This document shows, piece after piece, positions 8,342 to 17,077 of a DNA stretch of 37,637 nucleotides. The stretch covers positions 1 to 37,637 of the forward strand of contig JALKBU010000479.1 in NCBI GenBank assembly GCA_023091735.1, written 5' to 3'. Within the stretch, counting starts at the first letter, position 1. Each line of letters starts with the position of its first letter. Origin of the DNA: Trichomonas tenax (lineage: Eukaryota; Parabasalia; Trichomonadida; Trichomonadidae). The position numbers and the translations under genes were made by a program. Below the pieces are notes generated by a model. That model was not told the DNA's origin, ran no database searches, and saw only the letters and a program-made list of their open reading frames with translations.

Positions 8342-8881
8342 TTAGTGTTTAATCTTCCAGTCCATTTCATCTCTGGAAACAGATCTTGGAAGTGGAATCA
8401 TGAATTTCTTCTCTGGATCGCGTGACATTGATTTTCTCATATCATAGCCATCTTCATTCAATGTTTCATAATAATTTATGATTGTTCGATACAGCGTGTA
8501 TCCCATGTTCTTGTACAATGTTTGAGCTGATGAATTTGTTGGTCTCACAAATAAGTCAACAAATTGTGCTTTAAAGTATTCATCGGATGCCTTTTCGAGA
8601 AGTCCCATCAAAAGAGTAGCTAAACCTGTTCTTCTGTTGTCTTCAGCAATTGAAACTGCAGTAATGTGGCCTTTTTCTTCGCCTGGTGTACTTGTTTCAG
8701 CTTGGCCAATAATATAACCAACAATGTTTCCGTCATTGTTACGTGTTGTCCATGCAAGCTCTGGCCAAAGAATCGTATAATACATATAGAACGGAACAGA
8801 GTATGTTTCTGTCCATGGATCGATATTCACTCTGCTGTAGTGCCATATATCATCAAGACTCCAACGATTAATGCTGACCAT
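8342..8881 (-). CDS. NAA20: NatB N-terminal acetyltransferase catalytic subunit (NAA20)
   Basis: The 179-residue GNAT protein matches NAA20 throughout: NIDPWTETYSVPFYMYY near the N terminus, the acetyl-CoA loop NRRTGLATLLM, then VDLFVRPTNSSAQTLYKNMGY and YDMRKSMSRDPEKKFMIPLP, the NAA20 C-terminal signature. NatB acetylates proteins beginning Met-Asp, Met-Glu, Met-Asn or Met-Gln on the ribosome. The longer frame to 8980 is rejected because family members start at the position of MVSINRW, so the ATG at 8881 is used. It diverges from LSM2 across a repeat-rich 292-bp region, and a GACGATTATTGT element lies 30 bp upstream. Confidence 0.9.
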   Translation of the reverse strand: MVSINRWSLDDIWHYSRVNIDPWTETYSVPFYMYYTILWPELAWTTRNNDGNIVGYIIGQAETSTPGEEKGHITAVSIAEDNRRTGLATLLMGLLEKASDEYFKAQFVDLFVRPTNSSAQTLYKNMGYTLYRTIINYYETLNEDGYDMRKSMSRDPEKKFMIPLPRSVSRDEMDWKIKH

Positions 8882-8910
8882 AACTAAATATTCACTAAAA
8901 AATAATGAAA

Positions 8911-9166
8911 GACGATTATTGTAAACTTGAATATGACATAAAATTATGATAATTGTAAAGTCCAAATGACAAATGTCCAAAATGACGATAATTGTAAATT
9001 TGAAATTGGCAAATCGATGATTATTAAAAAGTTTACAATGACAAATATTGAATTAACGATAAATTCTAAATCAAAAATTGAGAATTAAAAACTGGAATAT
9101 GGCAAATTTGATATTTGTAAAGTTGAAATTGGCAAATGGTAAATGCGACGATTATTGTAAACCATA
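8911..9166. repeat. Degenerate tandem repeats with Myb-type elements, shared NAA20/LSM2 promoter
   Basis: The divergent promoter is built of about seven diverged units of roughly 30-40 bp. The clearest copies begin GACGATTATTGTAAACTTGA (8911), GACGATAATTGTAAATTTGA (8984) and GACGATTATTGTAAACCATA (9147). Units often carry TTGAAATTGGCAAAT (9000-9014 and 9123-9137) or ATGACAAAT (8966 and 9038). The ACGATT core resembles the Myb recognition elements known from T. vaginalis; binding here is an inference. The outermost copies lie 30 bp from the NAA20 ATG and 27 bp from the LSM2 ATG. Confidence 0.6.
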
Positions 9167-9173
9167 AATCCAA

Positions 9174-9458
9174 ATGCTCTTCCTCCATGTGTTCAAAACA
9201 CTTATCGGAAAGATTGTTACCGTTCACCTTAGAAATGGAATCATCATTAAGGGCACACTCGAGTCCATCGACCATTTCTACAACATCAAGCTTATAAACA
9301 CAGAAACTCTTGAATCAGCAAACTCTCCAATGACTGCTGCACTTTCTACAGCTTATATCCGTGGTACCCAAGTTATGTACTTAGAGCTCCCGAAGGATGA
9401 GATCGATTTAGGAATTCTTCATGACGCAACACGTCGCCAGGAAGAAACAGACAAATAA
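9174..9458 (+). CDS. LSM2: LSm2, U6 snRNA-associated Sm-like protein
   Basis: The 94-residue protein starts MLFLHVFKTLIGKIVTVHLR and continues with GTLESIDHFYNIKL (Sm1) and STAYIRGTQVMYLELP (Sm2, with the IRG signature). This order and length fit LSM2, about 95 residues in human. LSM2 sits in the LSm2-8 ring on U6 snRNA 3' ends and the LSm1-7 ring in mRNA decay. It fits an organism with a spliceosome although no intron is seen here. A weak initiator CCATAA lies 10-12 nt before the ATG. The stop is followed by A (TAAA). Confidence 0.92.
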   Translation: MLFLHVFKTLIGKIVTVHLRNGIIIKGTLESIDHFYNIKLINTETLESANSPMTAALSTAYIRGTQVMYLELPKDEIDLGILHDATRRQEETDK

Positions 9459-9640
9459 AATGCATATAGTTCAACACATATGTATATATACAGTATAGGA
9501 AAATCAGAAATGTTAAAAAAGTAAAGTGTAACATATATTCTATATCTTTTACTGCCTATTTTTGCGGTATATACCAGTTATCAATATAGCTTCGCTTTTC
9601 AAAATATATATCTTTGATAAAACTCAATGGTTTAATCAAT

Positions 9641-11203
9641 TTAAAGTTCCTTTGTTGGATCTTGAATGTGTTCCTTCTCGTTGATTGTTGGGACGGTCTC
9701 CTTCAGCTTTGCAATGTATTCACGAATCAAATTTTGATCATCTTCACCAAACTGTGGAAGGGATCGTGTGTACATGTTATAGAGGGCGAATCCTGTGTCT
9801 AGATCCATCGGTGGTGCTTCGATATTAAGATTTGGAAGGTGCTCGGATAAGAATCTCAAAATTCCATCTCTGTTAATAGCATCAAGCATTGGGATTGATT
9901 TGCTTGATCCAGCAATGAAGAGCTCAACATGGGGCATCCTGATGAAGTGTGGAAGATTGTTTGCTGCATTTCTGAGGATGTTGAAGTGTCCAAACTTGAT
10001 ATTTGTTGTGCCATTCTTTGCAAACTCTGCAGCGAGTGAAGAAACATCTTCGGAAATTCCAGCCTGAGATTCACCATTTATGAATATCATCAAAGTGTTC
10101 TTCTCCTTGTCGCCAACGAAATTCTTGTATTCTGTGCCAACGACCTTAACGAAGTGTGGATCCTCTTGCTGTTCAACTGGAATCTCAGACATGAACATTG
10201 GTTCAATCTTTCCGCTTTGGATTGACTCCAAAAGCTCGATTGCCTTCTGTGTCCACTCTGGGCCGATTGTGATGTTGGCAAGGGAAGCTGTTGGATAGAA
10301 GAGGCCCTGCTCGTAGTTCATGACAATGAAGTCTGGGTAATTTGTTGGATAATGGTCCATCATGCCATTTGCGTAGTTCATTTGGACATCAGAGATGATG
10401 CCGACCTTGAACTGTGGGAATTTCGTTGATATCTCGTACAAAGCATCATTTATCTCCTGTGTTTCGATCATATCTGGGTTCAGCAAACCAGCTACAATCA
10501 TCTCTGGGTCAGCGAAGTCATCGTCGTCAAGGATGGAGTAGTATGGAGCTGAATTGTTCATGAGTGAATCTGTTGTGTTTTCGATTGGAACAACAACAAG
10601 ATCATCGCGTCTGAAGAGTGCGAGTGGATATTCAGCAGCATCTAATTGCTCGAATAATGTAGATGAGCCAATAACGAGGCCGCAAGATCCGATAACTGGA
10701 AGTGAATCATAGATCATTTCCATGGCGACATCGATGTTTGTTGATCTGCAGATGAGTGTGTAATCAAGGTTTGTAAGGTACTTGTTTATGTCTTCGAGTG
10801 TATTGATTGCATCCTTTGGACCTTCGAAAACAACTTCCAATTGTTTGATATTGTATGTTTCATCGAGTGGATATTCGAAAGATGTGAAAATGGCACCATG
10901 CTGCATGCAGAAAACGACTGGTAACTGCATTGTATTGGATTCCATCAATCCTGGGACTTCAGATGGAAATGTATATCCAGTAACGACATCTTTGGCGATA
11001 TATGAACCAGCGGACGCAAGTGTGCTGAGTGCTTGGTATGATGTTTGCTCATCACTTGGATTAATAACAACCAATGCAAATCTATCGATTTCCTGGGCAT
11101 ATTCTTCAATAGTTTTGTTGTCCCAGTAATGGTTGATTGAATTCTCTGTTGCTTTGTGAGGAATGTAAATAGAGGAGCTTAAACATAAGAACAAGAAATT
11201 CAT
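9641..11203 (-). CDS. PDI-like ER protein without a redox active site
   Basis: The 520-residue protein has a short hydrophobic N terminus (MNFLFLCLSS), likely a signal peptide, and several thioredoxin-like segments. The last one, about 351-459, aligns with a PDI a' domain: VKVVGTEYKNFV, a central strand LMIFI, and the conserved cis-Pro in RMPHVELF (P424). The catalytic WCGHC aligns with ESQAG (378-382), so both active-site cysteines are gone, and only a few cysteines occur in the whole protein. It ends TKEL, a possible KDEL-type retrieval signal. A chaperone or scaffold role in the ER is the likely function. A CCTTT element 8-12 nt upstream supports the start. Stop context TAAA. Confidence 0.7.
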   Translation of the reverse strand: MNFLFLCLSSSIYIPHKATENSINHYWDNKTIEEYAQEIDRFALVVINPSDEQTSYQALSTLASAGSYIAKDVVTGYTFPSEVPGLMESNTMQLPVVFCMQHGAIFTSFEYPLDETYNIKQLEVVFEGPKDAINTLEDINKYLTNLDYTLICRSTNIDVAMEMIYDSLPVIGSCGLVIGSSTLFEQLDAAEYPLALFRRDDLVVVPIENTTDSLMNNSAPYYSILDDDDFADPEMIVAGLLNPDMIETQEINDALYEISTKFPQFKVGIISDVQMNYANGMMDHYPTNYPDFIVMNYEQGLFYPTASLANITIGPEWTQKAIELLESIQSGKIEPMFMSEIPVEQQEDPHFVKVVGTEYKNFVGDKEKNTLMIFINGESQAGISEDVSSLAAEFAKNGTTNIKFGHFNILRNAANNLPHFIRMPHVELFIAGSSKSIPMLDAINRDGILRFLSEHLPNLNIEAPPMDLDTGFALYNMYTRSLPQFGEDDQNLIREYIAKLKETVPTINEKEHIQDPTKEL

Positions 11204-11210
11204 TTGACAG

Positions 11211-11215
11211 AAAGG
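11211..11215 (-). promoter_or_regulatory. M5-type initiator CCTTT of the PDI-like gene
   Basis: The minus strand reads CACCTTTCTGTCAAATG. M5 (CCTTT) in T. vaginalis starts transcription at its second C, here 11214, which gives an 11-nt leader. Confidence 0.5.
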
Positions 11216-11722
11216 TGACGTAATATGCCACTTGATTTCACTCTTTATTTTTCTTTGTTCACATTGATTTTTATGTGTGTGTTTCCGCTAAACCTTGAAT
11301 TTCGTTAAAAATCAGTAAAATTATTGTTGAAAAAATGGTTTCTAACTTTTCGTAGTTCACCAATATACAATTCAGTTGTTGCTTTATCTATATCTAAAGT
11401 ATATGATCGCAATATTTAATAATATTTTTATCAAAATCATATTCTGTTTTTATGCATTAATAATTTAAGATATAGATAATACTCACAAATTTCATTTATA
11501 TTTTGAATATAACAGACGTTACATCAAATATATTTGATTCAATTTTATATCAATGATTCAGTATCTATAATAGGTATGCCTCGAGAACAGTATGAATGCA
11601 TTGAGTTTATGCCGATAACAAATTGGTTGATATGTCGATATCAAATATGATTTTTAGGAAAAGATAAAGATTTATTTGAAATTGAAAACTAATGGGACTT
11701 TATTTGATCAAAAGAACAGAAT
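11216..11722. other. Intergenic region between the PDI-like gene and ribulose-phosphate 3-epimerase
   Basis: About 500 AT-rich bases. The minus strand reads TTACGTCACC just before the M5 element, a palindromic-looking TACGTCA upstream site. Nothing else is seen. Confidence 0.4.
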
Positions 11723-12385
11723 TTAGTTCTTCTTGATGTACTTCTCAACACATTCACGGAGCTCCTTGATAACTCCTGGAATATCCTTAGCACCGAAGAT
11801 AGCACTGCCAGCGACAATGCAGTTAGCACCAGCGGAAGCAGCCTGATCGATTGTCTTTGGAGAAAGACCACCATCAACCTGGATATCAAGGTTTGGACAC
11901 TTCTCACGTAAAGCCTTAACCTTTGGCATCATGTCAGCCATGAAGGACTGTCCGCCGAATCCTGGCTCGACAGTCATAACGAGAATCATGTCAACCTTGT
12001 CAATATAAGGATAAATTGCGTCAATTGGAGTCTTTGGCTTAACAGAGATGCCAGCGCGCATCTTCTTCGCGTGGATAGCTTCGATGAGGCTTGCAGCGTC
12101 ATTTGTTGCTTCGATGTGGAATGTAAACTGATCAGCGCCAGCCTTAGCCATTGGCTCTACGTACTGCTCTGGGTGCTCAACCATCAAGTGTACATCGAGG
12201 AAAGACAGTGTGTGCTTGCGAAGAGAGGCGACAACTGGTGCTCCGATTGTAAGATTTGGAACGAAGTGGTTATCCATGACATCGACGTGGATCCAGTCGG
12301 CGCCGGCATCGGTGACAACCTTGCAGTCGGCAGCGAGTGTCGCGAAGTCAGCAGAGAGAATGGATGGGCAGATGTGAACCTGCAT
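11723..12385 (-). CDS. RPE: Ribulose-phosphate 3-epimerase
   Basis: The 220-residue TIM-barrel enzyme shows all family motifs: CPSILSADF, DWIHVDVMDNHFVPN, DVHLMVEHPEQY, VEPGFGGQSFM and QVDGGLSPKT, with the metal-binding His and Asp residues intact. It interconverts ribulose-5-phosphate and xylulose-5-phosphate in the pentose phosphate pathway. The frame could start eight codons earlier, but the family begins at this Met and an initiator TCACTT lies 11 nt before the ATG at 12385; the upstream ATG lies 5' of that initiator. Six related TCACTTTT copies precede it. Stop context TAAA. Confidence 0.95.
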   Translation of the reverse strand: MQVHICPSILSADFATLAADCKVVTDAGADWIHVDVMDNHFVPNLTIGAPVVASLRKHTLSFLDVHLMVEHPEQYVEPMAKAGADQFTFHIEATNDAASLIEAIHAKKMRAGISVKPKTPIDAIYPYIDKVDMILVMTVEPGFGGQSFMADMMPKVKALREKCPNLDIQVDGGLSPKTIDQAASAGANCIVAGSAIFGAKDIPGVIKELRECVEKYIKKN

Positions 12386-12390
12386 TTTTG

Positions 12391-12515
12391 AAAAGTGACA
12401 AATTTCCATGGGAAAAGTGACGCAACTAAATTTTTAAAAAGTGTCATTACTTAAATTTATAAAAGTGATAATTTTGAAACTTAAAAGTGTCAAAAAATCA
12501 TTTTCTAAAAAGTGA
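12391..12515 (-). promoter_or_regulatory. Array of six Inr-like TCACTTTT elements at 22-25 bp spacing
   Basis: On the plus strand AAAAGTG[AT][CT] begins at 12391, 12413, 12436, 12461, 12483 and 12507, spacings 22, 23, 25, 22 and 24. Read in the direction of the epimerase gene four copies give TCACTTTT, which fits TCAYWW, and two give ACACTTTT. The copy nearest the gene puts A +1 at 12396 with an 11-nt leader. Spacer sequences differ, so the element and its phase are kept while the rest diverged. Confidence 0.65.
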
Positions 12516-12636
12516 CTAATTTTTAGATTCACAATGTAATTTTTAGAGATTGAGATGACCGTGGATTAATAAATAAACAGCAACACTTTACTTTAACAGA
12601 TCTATCATCCATTAAACGACTAATAAAAATTATAAA

Positions 12637-13677
12637 TTAATTTGTTTTGACTTGTGCTATATACTTTTCAGCTTGAAGGGCTGCTTGACAACCTGTTCCA
12701 ACTGCATACGCTGCTTGTCTGAATTCTGGATTTGCAACATCACCCGCAGCGAAGACTCCTGGGACTGATGTCTCAGAGAATTGCTTGAGTATAATGAATT
12801 TGCGCGGATCTAATTCGATTTGGCCTTCAAATTCTTTAGTTGCAGGATTCTGACCAATAGCAAGAAAAAGAGCTTCAATGTTATAGCGTTTGAACTCTCC
12901 TGTGAGTGAATTCTTAGTGTTCACTGCTGTTAGGAATTGTCCACCAAGTAATTCTTTAACTTCTGTGTTATATATTATTTCAACTGTTGATTTCTCTATT
13001 TGACGCTTTAATGCAATTGATGCTGTGAGTTCTGGTGATCTAACGAAAAGTTTGACTGATTTGCAGATATTGCTCAAATAAATTGATTCGTGAACAGCTG
13101 AGTCTCCGCCACCAACAACAGCGACGTCTTTCTTTGCGAAGAGTGCACCATCACATGTTGCACAGATGCTTAAGCCTCTGTTCTTGAATTTTTCTTCAGA
13201 TTGAAGTCCTAAATATCTCGGATTTGCACCTGTAGCAATGATAATGGCGTGGGCCAAATAACCCTTTCCTGCATCTGTTTCTATCTGTTTCGGATTTGCA
13301 GATAAATTGCATTTCGTGAGGCTTTCTTTAACATATGATGCGCCAGCAGAAATGGCCTGGTCCTGTATCTTCTGGACTAAGTTTGTTCCCGTTCCTGTGA
13401 ATCCTGGGAAATTTTCGATTTCTGTTGTTGTTGTAAGTTGACCTCCAGCTAAATGGCCGTGTAAAACAAGTGTTTTGAGACCTGCTCTCGCTGTGTATAG
13501 CGCTGCTGTGCTTCCTGCAGGTCCACTTCCAAGAATAATAACATCAAATTTTTCTGCTGTATTCCAATCTAATGGTTTTTGCTCGAATTTGCTCGATATA
13601 TCACCCCAAATGAACTGATCCTCATCGTCATCGTCACTAGCACGCGCCAATGCCAAGAAAAATGAAAGAGAAAACAT
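12637..13677 (-). CDS. Low-molecular-weight thioredoxin reductase with a signal-like N terminus
   Basis: The 346-residue flavoprotein is of the bacterial-type family: FAD motif GSGPAG (50-55), redox centre CATCDG (C172, C175), nucleotide-binding GGGDSA (189-194) and AAGDV near 310-314. It passes electrons from a nicotinamide cofactor to thioredoxin. The usual NADPH-binding HRRxxxR reads VRSPELT, so two of the three phosphate-binding arginines are missing. The first 14 residues, MFSLSFFLALARAS, look like a secretory signal peptide with AxA cleavage, followed by an acidic stretch DDDDED; a hydrogenosomal presequence is the alternative. An AAAAAGTGAC element lies about 13-22 bp upstream. Confidence 0.9.
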   Translation of the reverse strand: MFSLSFFLALARASDDDDEDQFIWGDISSKFEQKPLDWNTAEKFDVIILGSGPAGSTAALYTARAGLKTLVLHGHLAGGQLTTTTEIENFPGFTGTGTNLVQKIQDQAISAGASYVKESLTKCNLSANPKQIETDAGKGYLAHAIIIATGANPRYLGLQSEEKFKNRGLSICATCDGALFAKKDVAVVGGGDSAVHESIYLSNICKSVKLFVRSPELTASIALKRQIEKSTVEIIYNTEVKELLGGQFLTAVNTKNSLTGEFKRYNIEALFLAIGQNPATKEFEGQIELDPRKFIILKQFSETSVPGVFAAGDVANPEFRQAAYAVGTGCQAALQAEKYIAQVKTN

Positions 13678-13925
13678 CTAAAATCTGTCACTTTTTAGCT
13701 AAATTTTCTTTCATTAAAAATTAGATTCCTCTTTACTCATTAGATTATATGTGCAGCACTAATTTTTGATATGCAAATAAATACACTGTGGACTGTAGAG
13801 CAGTTCTACTAATCATGATTAGCGAAATCTTAATGAAATGAGAAATAACTTTTGATGATTTGCTGAAATTAATATATTTAATGTGTATTCAATAACTCTT
13901 TTTAATAGATCATAACGGTTTTACT

Positions 13926-15773
13926 CTATATCTCGCCGTACTCTGAGTACGATGTGAAAGTGATTCTCTCGCACTCCGGAGGTCTCCTTTGCGGAAGGTG
14001 GACGATCTGATTCCATTTCATGAGGTTTTGTGCCTTCTGCTGCTTGGCTTCCTCCTTTCTTGTCTCTAAGTCGACTGTGCCGAACTTCTTAGATTTCTCG
14101 ATAAGATCAGCAGCCTCGTTCTTGATTTCGTCGAAATCTTTCTCTGTGAGTGATACTTCAGCGGCTCTTGGTCTCCAGAAAACTCTAGAGAGGTTTGTAA
14201 CTCTCTCCTTGTGGACCTGGTTACCATCAAGAAGATAGATAGAGAACCATGATGTACCCGCGGAAACGTTAGAAGATGCGATGATAACGAAAGCACCAGA
14301 GGAATCCCACTCAATATTACTAACACCTTCGAGTGTCTTTGGCATAATAACGCCAGCCTCTGTATCCCAGAACTGGATTGATGGCAAGCCACCGCGGATA
14401 TCATCGCAGATGAAGAATCTGCCAGCTGGTGAGAATGTGATGTTGGAGACACCACCGCATGGATGGTGGCAGATCTTGTTGAGGTTCTTGTCAACATCAT
14501 AGATGACGAGCTGTCTGCCGCTGCTTGTAGCAATGATGCAAGCAAGGTGCTTGTTGGATGGATCCCAAGCGCAAGCAATGACCTGGCCCTTCATTTCTTC
14601 TGTGTAGTTAGCTGTTGAGCGCTCGTTTGTAAGATCGAAGATAACGAGTGAAGACTGGGCACGGTTCTTAACCATTCTGTCCTGAACGATGGCGCAAATA
14701 GCCTGCTTTGGATGCCAGTATGGTGTTGAGCTTGTGGCGTTGAATGCTGGGATAGCCTGAACTTCCTTGCCTGTCTCTGTTGAGTAGAAAGCGTTTCTTG
14801 CTGGAAGAGCATCCTTGCTGCCACGGAATGTGTAGACGAGCTTGGCTGCTGGAGAAGCTGAAACTAAGTCAGCATCTGTGCAGAGAAGCTGTGCTGGGAG
14901 GAGGCCCTTGAAGCCACGAACCTTAGAATCAAAAACTTTGTAGAAGTAAACTTTGTTATCAGATGTAGCGATGAGATTTGAGCCAGCACCGAACTGGAGG
15001 TTGTTGTAATCTCTCTTTGTAAGTGGGATTCTCGCGAGAAGATTTCCTGTGAGAATATCGTACAAAGCAGCACCCTGTGGTGTGATCTTGTTATCTGTGT
15101 CGACTGGAATCTGTGACTTGCAGACAACATAACGGCCGCATGGTGAATTCAAGTAGTCCTTGAGGCCTGGAAATTCGATTGTTGTGAAATGTGTCCACTG
15201 CTCTCCGACATAGAAGAGGAGCTTGTTTTGGGACTTTGTGACGAAGAAAGAACCATCATTTGTGAAGCTGATGTTATCTGAAGCTTGAATGTACTGTGGA
15301 AGGTCGATTGTCTGAAGCTGAGCTGTGTTGTGGTTGAACCAGCAGGCGTGTGGTAACTTGGAGGCGGCCCAGACGATTTGGTCGAACATTTCTGGTTTTG
15401 CATAATACCAGGAAAATTCGACTGGAGAAGCTGGTGGCTTTGCGACTGATGTGAATTCTGGTGCATTTTGCGAGTTGATATACTTATCGAAGTCGTTACG
15501 TGTGAATAATCTAACTGAAACGAATTGTTTATCGAATGGCATTGTGTCTGCTGTGAATGCGAGTTTGCGGGCTGCGTCTGAATCCTTGCATGTGATGAAG
15601 GCGATGCCGGCTGTTTTTCCGTCTTTAACTGGAATTTCGATATTTTCAGTCTTGAGATCAAAATCGTATTTCTGCAATAAGGTAAGGAAGTATCCTGTCA
15701 TGCGTTCGACCTTGGCTTCGTCAGAGGGAGGAAGACCAATGGCAATAACAACTGAATCGATTTTTCGAGACAT
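13926..15773 (-). CDS. EIF3B: Eukaryotic translation initiation factor 3 subunit B
   Basis: The 615-residue protein has an N-terminal RRM (about 5-100) with GKTAGIAFI and a conserved exit VRLFTRNDFDKYI, matching eIF3b, followed by a WD/beta-propeller region (about 130-545) and a charged C-terminal helix ending at LPQRRPPE. It is shorter than human eIF3b (about 814) mainly because the acidic N-terminal extension is absent. eIF3b scaffolds the eIF3 complex on the 40S ribosome, next to eS10 in function as well as position. The stop is TAG. No clear initiator is seen before the ATG at 15773. Confidence 0.88.
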   Translation of the reverse strand: MSRKIDSVVIAIGLPPSDEAKVERMTGYFLTLLQKYDFDLKTENIEIPVKDGKTAGIAFITCKDSDAARKLAFTADTMPFDKQFVSVRLFTRNDFDKYINSQNAPEFTSVAKPPASPVEFSWYYAKPEMFDQIVWAASKLPHACWFNHNTAQLQTIDLPQYIQASDNISFTNDGSFFVTKSQNKLLFYVGEQWTHFTTIEFPGLKDYLNSPCGRYVVCKSQIPVDTDNKITPQGAALYDILTGNLLARIPLTKRDYNNLQFGAGSNLIATSDNKVYFYKVFDSKVRGFKGLLPAQLLCTDADLVSASPAAKLVYTFRGSKDALPARNAFYSTETGKEVQAIPAFNATSSTPYWHPKQAICAIVQDRMVKNRAQSSLVIFDLTNERSTANYTEEMKGQVIACAWDPSNKHLACIIATSSGRQLVIYDVDKNLNKICHHPCGGVSNITFSPAGRFFICDDIRGGLPSIQFWDTEAGVIMPKTLEGVSNIEWDSSGAFVIIASSNVSAGTSWFSIYLLDGNQVHKERVTNLSRVFWRPRAAEVSLTEKDFDEIKNEAADLIEKSKKFGTVDLETRKEEAKQQKAQNLMKWNQIVHLPQRRPPECERITFTSYSEYGEI

Positions 15774-16644
15774 TTTAAATTTTTTTCTCGACCAAACCTA
15801 TTATCGTCCTCAACGAGTTTTGGTTGTTTCCGTTATAAATATTCTATTTCTGTTATTTTTGCATTAAATTTTTGGCGAAATTCCCAAAGAAGACAAATTT
15901 GATTTTTTTGCTGTGATCTTTCACTATTTTTATTTGATGTTCTGTTTCCCCTTGATGCATATTTATCATATTCATTAGCTCGGGCTCTAACATTCTTGAT
16001 TTCAAGAAGAAATATTGGAATTATTCTTCATATTTAAGCATCTATTTCCATTCATCTCCTATATTCTGCCAAATGATGCCTCATGAGAATTTATTAGAAA
16101 CGAAAATAAAATCATTCAAAAAATCACTTTATTTTATGAGATTTTACGGATTTTTCATTTTGTCTAATTTGAAACTCAGAATTGTGATGATACAAATTGC
16201 TGGATATATTATATAATAGATAGAGTTTATGTTAGCTTAAAAACATTATAACCATATCGCTTGAATTAATGTTTTTGGTTCACGATCGTTACTTTTAGCT
16301 TTGTTATGTTGGTATCTACAATTGCTATTCAATAGGGGAAATTTATCTAAAATGTTTAAGCTATATAAACAAAAGAAAATAGCATTTGGTTTAAAAATTA
16401 TATTGAATGTATTAATAGGTAGGCCAAATTTATTACATATACATTTGCTGACCAAGGAGGCACAAATTTTATTACGCTTGGCTTCTTATGAGGATTAATT
16501 TAAATTATGATTTGATAAATAAATCAATTATTGTAAAAAGGCAGTAAAAAAGGATCAATTTTGTTGAAATTTAGCAGCAGATGTCTAAATTGCTACTATC
16601 CAGAAAACTGGGATTATTGTTTAGTAAAATGTCTAAAATTAAGC
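15774..16644. other. Intergenic region between eIF3b and eS10
   Basis: About 870 AT-rich bases hold the eIF3b promoter and the eS10 transcript end. Overlapping ORFs of about 65-70 codons on both strands at 16246-16498 have no recognisable product. I see no repeat or RNA gene. Confidence 0.4.
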
Positions 16645-17070
16645 TTACTCCTGCTGTGGACGTTCAGCGCGTGGTGGGCGTTCACCATGGAAGCCACCGC
16701 GCGGTGGGCGATCACCACGTGGAGCACCACCGAAGCGGCGTGGGCCACGGCTCTGTGGGCGCTCGCGGCGGGACTCGAGGACCTTTGTGTCAGCTTCGCG
16801 TAGTGTAGCTGGAGCGGCGTTGGCTGGAAGGCCGAAGTAGTTGCGGAGGTACTCAATGCCCTTGTCTGTGAGTGTGTAGTAGGCATGGGCCCAGGCGTAT
16901 GTCTTTGTGCAGAAGCCCTTTGTGACGAAGGCACGGCCGATCTGGTATGGGTAGATGTTGAGGCAGTCGAGCTCCTCGTGCGTGCCGGACTGGATGTCGG
17001 AGACGCAAAGAACACCGTTCTCAAAGAGGTAACGGAGGATTCTGCGGCGGATGGCTGTTGGCATATACAT
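16645..17070 (-). CDS. RPS10: 40S ribosomal protein eS10
   Basis: The 141-residue protein matches eS10: MYMPTAIRRRILRYLFENGV at the start, then the winged-helix core with AWAHAYYTLTDKGIEYLRNY (family: RHFYWYLTNEGIQYLRDYL) and GLPANAAPATLR, then an Arg/Gly/Pro tail ending ERPQQE. eS10 lies at the 40S head near the mRNA entry. The upstream in-frame ATG at 17091 is rejected because an M5 initiator CCTTT sits 8-12 nt before the ATG at 17070, so the first ATG would be outside the transcript. Codon use is more GC-rich than in neighbouring genes, as expected for high expression. Confidence 0.95.
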   Translation of the reverse strand: MYMPTAIRRRILRYLFENGVLCVSDIQSGTHEELDCLNIYPYQIGRAFVTKGFCTKTYAWAHAYYTLTDKGIEYLRNYFGLPANAAPATLREADTKVLESRRERPQSRGPRRFGGAPRGDRPPRGGFHGERPPRAERPQQE

Positions 17071-17077
17071 CTTTCGA

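Noticed and set aside
13913..13920. M3-like AACGGTTT downstream of eIF3b
   Set aside because: Points away from the nearest start and has no M5 or Inr partner.
13926..15773. Long overlapping ORFs on other frames of eIF3b, the ankyrin gene and the pseudokinase
   Set aside because: Shadows of real genes with biased codon use; no independent evidence.
16246..16498. Overlapping ORFs on both strands between eIF3b and eS10
   Set aside because: Similar lengths on both strands, no motif and no promoter element; neither can be chosen.
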